Assembly: GCA_902796625.1 (NCBI GenBank)
Contig: CADBPX010000009.1
Span: forward strand, 1 to 9,350
Origin: an uncultured Pseudomonadota bacterium
GTDB taxonomy: Bacteria; Pseudomonadota; Alphaproteobacteria; RF32; CAG-239
DNA: 9,350 bases
Direction of reading: 5' to 3'
Position numbers and translations under genes: made by a program. The notes under the pieces were generated by a model that was not told where the DNA came from, did no database searches, and saw nothing but the letters and a program-made list of their open reading frames with translations. Shown one piece after another: positions 7,013 to 9,350 of the stretch. Every line of letters begins with the position of its first letter. The first letter of the stretch is position 1.

Positions 7013-7903
7013 ATGCCAAAACTCAGAGCGGGTGATAAGGTAGCAATTGTGGCTCCATCGGCAAAAATCGGCGGTAAGGCCGAAATCGAAAATGCATTGA
7101 ATTATATAAAAGAGCTCGGTTTAGAGCCGGTTTTGGGTAAGCATTTGCTTGAGCAAAGGCGCTATATGGCCGGTACCGATAAAGACAGAGCCGAAGATAT
7201 TAATACTGCTTTTGCCGATCAAGAAATTAAGGCGTTGTTTTGTGTGCGAGCGGCCGCCGGTGCCACGCGTATTCTGCCGTTAATTGATTATGAGGTGGCA
7301 CGGAAAAATCCTAAGCCGGTAATAGGTTTTTGTGATAATGCCGCATTGCAAGTGGCTTTGTTGAAAAAAGCAAACATTGTCAGCTATAACGGATTTGTTT
7401 TTACCTATGATTGCAAAAACGGCAATCTTGATACTAAGATTCGTTCAAGTCTGGAAAATTTGTTACAAGGAAAGAAAATAAAAATAATTTCCGGTGCTAC
7501 CAAGCGTAAAGGAAAGGCTAAAGGGGAGCTTATTGCGGTTAATCTCAGTGTTTTGCTATATTTGGCCGGTACGCCGTATTTTCCAGATCTGCGGGGAAAA
7601 ATATTGCTTATTGAAGATGTTCATGAGCGTATGCATAAAATTGATTTGATGTTACAGCAACTGAAGCAACAACCGCATTTTGCCGAATTAGCAGGGGTTA
7701 TTTTCGGACAATTTACCGATTGCAGTGGCGATGATGAGGACGGTACATTGGATGATTGTATTGATGACTTTTTACAAGGTACCGATTTTCCGGTTATACA
7801 TAACTTTGATTTCGGGCATACGCCGTCACGTTATGTTTTACCGCTGGGCTCTCAAGTCAGCTTAGATGCCGATAATGCGTCTTTAGAGGTTTTAAGCTAT
7901 TAA
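7013..7903 (+). CDS. S66-family LD-carboxypeptidase (LdcA-like) with Cys in place of the catalytic Ser
   Basis: LdcA removes the terminal D-Ala from murein tetrapeptides (an L,D bond) in the cytoplasm during recycling. The 296-residue length and fold landmarks fit S66: RAGDKVAIVAPS at the start, RYMAGTDKDRAEDIN, TRILPLIDYE, IGFCDNAALQVAL, GTPYFPDLRGKILLIEDV, FGQFTDC and NFDFGHTPSR. By motif the triad would be residue 107 / Glu201 / His269. Residue 107 is Cys (codon TGT at 7331-7333) where the family has Ser in G(Y/F)SD. The conserved RGGYG loop is RAAAG (residues 79-83). Activity or substrate may therefore be altered. I chose the ATG at 7013 over an upstream in-frame start at 6983 because AAAGG lies about 8 nt before it and the family N-terminus begins there. 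It starts 2 nt after the Mur ligase stop. Its end overlaps the convergent M50B-like gene by 12 bp. Confidence 0.9.
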   Translation: MPKLRAGDKVAIVAPSAKIGGKAEIENALNYIKELGLEPVLGKHLLEQRRYMAGTDKDRAEDINTAFADQEIKALFCVRAAAGATRILPLIDYEVARKNPKPVIGFCDNAALQVALLKKANIVSYNGFVFTYDCKNGNLDTKIRSSLENLLQGKKIKIISGATKRKGKAKGELIAVNLSVLLYLAGTPYFPDLRGKILLIEDVHERMHKIDLMLQQLKQQPHFAELAGVIFGQFTDCSGDDEDGTLDDCIDDFLQGTDFPVIHNFDFGHTPSRYVLPLGSQVSLDADNASLEVLSY

Positions 7904-8572
7904 ATTTAGTATATAGTGCAGGTCTTTTAAGCCTAACTTATATAGAGTTTTATGGTAAAGTGTCAGGCCGTGCCATAAATTATTGTTATAGGCAAAAATA
8001 CATCCGGTCATATACAGATTCATAGCTAAAATGATGATTGCGGAAAATATGTAGCCGGAGCGAATAATATCGGTTTGTTGCGGATGAATTTGCGAAATTA
8101 CCGTTGCCCAATAGTATGCCGTTAAATAGCCTAAAATGCCGTGCAAAATCCATACGGATTCAACAAGCGAGTAAATATACGGCATTATTAACATATAAAA
8201 AAAGGCAAACAAAGGAAAAAAATAAGGAGCCAAAATTATCAGCCAATTGCCGCCCATAAGTTGCATAGAACCGCCGGTACCGTCAGGATTAAGGCGGATA
8301 TGGTGTACCGAATGTAAAGTCAGTAAAGCGAAAAAAGAATGCGTTAGTTCATGGGCGACGATTTGTAGGGATTGGCGGCTTTCCGTGCCGGCAAAAATAA
8401 CTGTTGCAACAAATAAGGCTATGCCACCGAAAAAAGAGTAGAATTTGAACGTGGCATAATTAAAATAGCCGTATGTTTGCAATAATATCGGGATACTCAA
8501 CAGTAAAAGTATGGCCGCCGGCCAGCGGCATAAGTTAATTATTAAATCTGTCAGGCGATACAATTTGAACAT
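7892..8572 (-). CDS. M50B-like membrane zinc metalloprotease (HELTH)
   Basis: The 226-residue protein has about six hydrophobic segments. HELTH (residues 74-78) is the zinc motif, followed by SVHHIRLNPDGTGGSM, a stretch characteristic of the M50B-like peptidases that follow the motif with a Gly-rich loop, and then LAPYFFPLFAF. HPQQTDI puts Asp168 beside the later membrane helix as a likely third ligand. It resembles site-2-type intramembrane proteases, but the substrate is unknown. It differs from the HELMH protein encoded at 3292-3858 in length, spacing and flanking motifs, so the two are not recent duplicates. AAAAGGA lies about 5 nt before the ATG at 8572. It appears to be a single-gene unit, convergent with the murein operon and divergent from the small gene at 8648. 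Confidence 0.82.
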   Translation of the reverse strand: MFKLYRLTDLIINLCRWPAAILLLLSIPILLQTYGYFNYATFKFYSFFGGIALFVATVIFAGTESRQSLQIVAHELTHSFFALLTLHSVHHIRLNPDGTGGSMQLMGGNWLIILAPYFFPLFAFFYMLIMPYIYSLVESVWILHGILGYLTAYYWATVISQIHPQQTDIIRSGYIFSAIIILAMNLYMTGCIFAYNNNLWHGLTLYHKTLYKLGLKDLHYILNLIA

Positions 8573-8647
8573 ATTTATCCTTTTCGTTATTATAATATTA
8601 ACTTAAATATCTTAATATTTTTCTAAATAAAACTGAAAGGATATACT
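8573..8647. promoter_or_regulatory. AT-rich divergent promoter region with TATAAT on both strands
   Basis: This 75-bp spacer must carry the promoters of both flanking genes. TATAAT occurs on the plus strand at 8591-8596 and on the minus strand at 8594-8589. Neither has a recognisable -35 at 16-18 bp, and the minus-strand one would place the transcript start inside the ribosome-binding site. The ribosome-binding site of the rightward gene, AAAGGA, is 7 nt before its ATG. Confidence 0.3.
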
Positions 8648-8935
8648 ATGGCAGCGCACGATATTTTTGATTTTATAATCACTGAAGATAACAATGTTAT
8701 TCTAATGATTTATGCCCGTGAAACAGCACCATATGAACCAAGTGCACAACTGTTGCCGGAAGATGGAAAAATTGTGATTCAACGTAATCAGGACGAAATA
8801 TTAAATTTATCACCGGTGGAACAAGACGTGTTTAATGCTTTAAAACAAACAAAAAAACTATTGGTTTGTGAAATAAAATCCACAAAAAAGGCAAATGAAA
8901 AAGAAATTTCATTCGTTTATCATATTGAAATATAA
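8648..8935 (+). CDS. Small hypothetical protein (95 aa)
   Basis: I do not recognise this family. The product has no signal peptide, membrane segment or cysteine motif (one Cys only). Its pattern suggests a compact soluble fold of beta strands (FIITEDNNVILMIYA; GKIVIQR; KLLVCEIKSTKK; EISFVYHIEI) around one helix (SPVEQDVFNALKQTKK). It is supported as a real gene by a good ribosome-binding site (AAAGGA, 7 nt from the ATG), a clean start, absence of overlap with other genes, and a strong hairpin just after its end. It appears to be transcribed alone. Confidence 0.7.
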   Translation: MAAHDIFDFIITEDNNVILMIYARETAPYEPSAQLLPEDGKIVIQRNQDEILNLSPVEQDVFNALKQTKKLLVCEIKSTKKANEKEISFVYHIEI

Positions 8936-8949
8936 TGATATTTAAAAAT

Positions 8950-8985
8950 AAAATAAATATACATACCAGAATGTATATTTATTTT
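8950..8985 (+). terminator. Perfect 15-bp AT-rich hairpin after the small gene
   Basis: AAAATAAATATACAT (8950-8964) pairs exactly with 8971-8985 around the loop ACCAGA. It begins 14 nt after the stop at 8935 and ends in TTTT, so a terminator is the simplest reading, although the stem is nearly all A/T and no long T run follows. It could equally be an mRNA-stabilising stem or a regulator-binding palindrome. Confidence 0.5.
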
Positions 8986-8996
8986 GTTGCATTCAT

Positions 8997-9026
8997 TTGC
9001 AAATTGGATTATTTATATCTTATAGA
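8997..9026 (+). promoter_or_regulatory. Candidate promoter of the repeat-containing secreted protein
   Basis: TTGCAA (8997-9002), an 18-bp spacer and TATAGA (9021-9026) lie between the hairpin and the next gene. The transcript would have a leader of roughly 20 nt containing AAGGAG, an excellent ribosome-binding site 7 nt from the ATG at 9053. Confidence 0.4.
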
Positions 9027-9052
9027 AACTTTTTTGCATAAGGAGATATAAG

Positions 9053-9350
9053 ATGAAGAAGTTAATTTGTTTGATTGCCGTTTTTTCAGTTTGCAGCAAT
9101 GTTGCTTTAGCCGATAGAGTGGTAGTTATTGATAACAACAACGTAGTAAAGCAAGAATTATATACGCAACCGATGGCCAGTCAGCCGCAAGTTGTTTATA
9201 CGCAACCGCAACAAGTTGTTTACACCCAACCGCAACAAGTTGTATATACTCAGCCGGCACCGCAACCGGTGGTCGTTGTGCGGCAAACACCACGGGTTCG
9301 TACGTATTACTATGATGCAGCGGCAACATCTTTGGTTGCCGGATTCACGG
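9053..9350 (+). CDS. Secreted QPQQVVYT-repeat protein, 5' part only
   Basis: The gene starts at an ATG preceded by AAGGAG and runs off the right edge, giving 99 residues. The first 20 (MKKLICLIAVFSVCSNVALA) are a signal peptide, cut probably after ALA, so the protein is exported. Next come a short hydrophobic/Asn stretch (VVVIDNNNVV), a Gln/Pro/Val/Tyr repeat region (about residues 41-70), and RVRTYYYDAAATSLVAGFT, which could begin a small membrane or glycine-zipper segment. Function is unknown: an envelope or surface protein is plausible. There is no stop codon in the window, so the length and C-terminal domain cannot be judged. Confidence 0.75.
   Translation, partial: MKKLICLIAVFSVCSNVALADRVVVIDNNNVVKQELYTQPMASQPQVVYTQPQQVVYTQPQQVVYTQPAPQPVVVVRQTPRVRTYYYDAAATSLVAGFT
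9182..9250 (+). repeat. In-frame 24-bp tandem repeats encoding QPQQVVYT
   Basis: Two full 24-bp copies (9203-9226 and 9227-9250) encode QPQQVVYT and differ only at a few mostly third-codon bases. A 21-bp copy lacking one Gln (QPQVVYT) precedes them at 9182-9202, and a partial QP follows. Such arrays can change copy number by slippage or recombination. Confidence 0.85.

Noticed and set aside
9182..9250. CRISPR-like direct repeats
   Set aside because: The units are adjacent with no spacers and encode in-frame peptide repeats of an exported protein.
9126..9329. Minus-strand open frame with AVGCKQLVAVAYKQLAA repeats
   Set aside because: It is the reverse reading of the QPQQVVYT repeat gene. The plus-strand gene has the ribosome-binding site and signal peptide.
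1..9350. Defence island, toxin-antitoxin or mobile element
   Set aside because: I saw no transposase, integrase, nuclease, restriction or toxin motif, no terminal repeats and no attachment-site-like duplication. The small gene at 8648 has no paired partner overlapping it.

Overview
The window looks like chromosomal DNA from an AT-rich, Gram-negative bacterium, most probably an alphaproteobacterium. The best evidence is the ribosomal protein S4, whose core (NLWG, APGQHGQRRK, KQKLKVYYGN, FAARQFVNHGHV) has the alphaproteobacterial pattern. Signal-peptide proteins and murein-processing enzymes fit a Gram-negative envelope. The low GC and this gene mix recall host-associated or gut alphaproteobacterial lineages, but that placement is inference. 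I see no rRNA, tRNA, CRISPR array, insertion sequence or phage gene.

Layout. (1) Positions 1-722: the 3' end of an M49-like (dipeptidyl-peptidase III type) zinc peptidase gene runs rightward and meets rpsD tail to tail at a perfect 14-bp inverted-repeat terminator. (2) 723-1558: rpsD on the minus strand, with a good sigma70-type promoter and a structured leader of about 110 nt. (3) 1559-3304: a TPR protein fused to a C-terminal SAM methyltransferase. (4) 3292-4459, minus strand: a TetR-type regulator followed, with an 8-nt overlap, by an M50-like membrane metalloprotease. (5) 4560-7903, plus strand, divergent from tetR: a tight run of a secreted lysine/glutamate-rich protein, a MurC/Mpl-type Mur ligase and an S66 LD-carboxypeptidase homologue. 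(6) 7892-8572, minus strand: a second, different M50B-like membrane metalloprotease. (7) 8648-9350: a small unknown protein, an AT-rich hairpin, and the 5' end of a secreted protein with QPQQVVYT repeats that runs off the window.

How the genes may work together. The ligase plus LD-carboxypeptidase pair suggests processing or recycling of murein peptides, with the secreted protein as a possible envelope partner. The TetR regulator, divergent across a 100-bp spacer, is a natural candidate to control both its own protease operon and the murein operon. Two M50-like proteases bracket this operon.

The most unusual points are the S66 homologue, which has Cys where the catalytic Ser should be and RAAAG where RGGYG is usual; the Ser in the Mur-ligase P-loop where MurC and Mpl have His; and the fact that both M50-like genes overlap the 3' end of a convergent gene by 12-13 bp. 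No clearly new defence or mobile system is visible. The murein/TetR/M50 neighbourhood is the part that most deserves follow-up.
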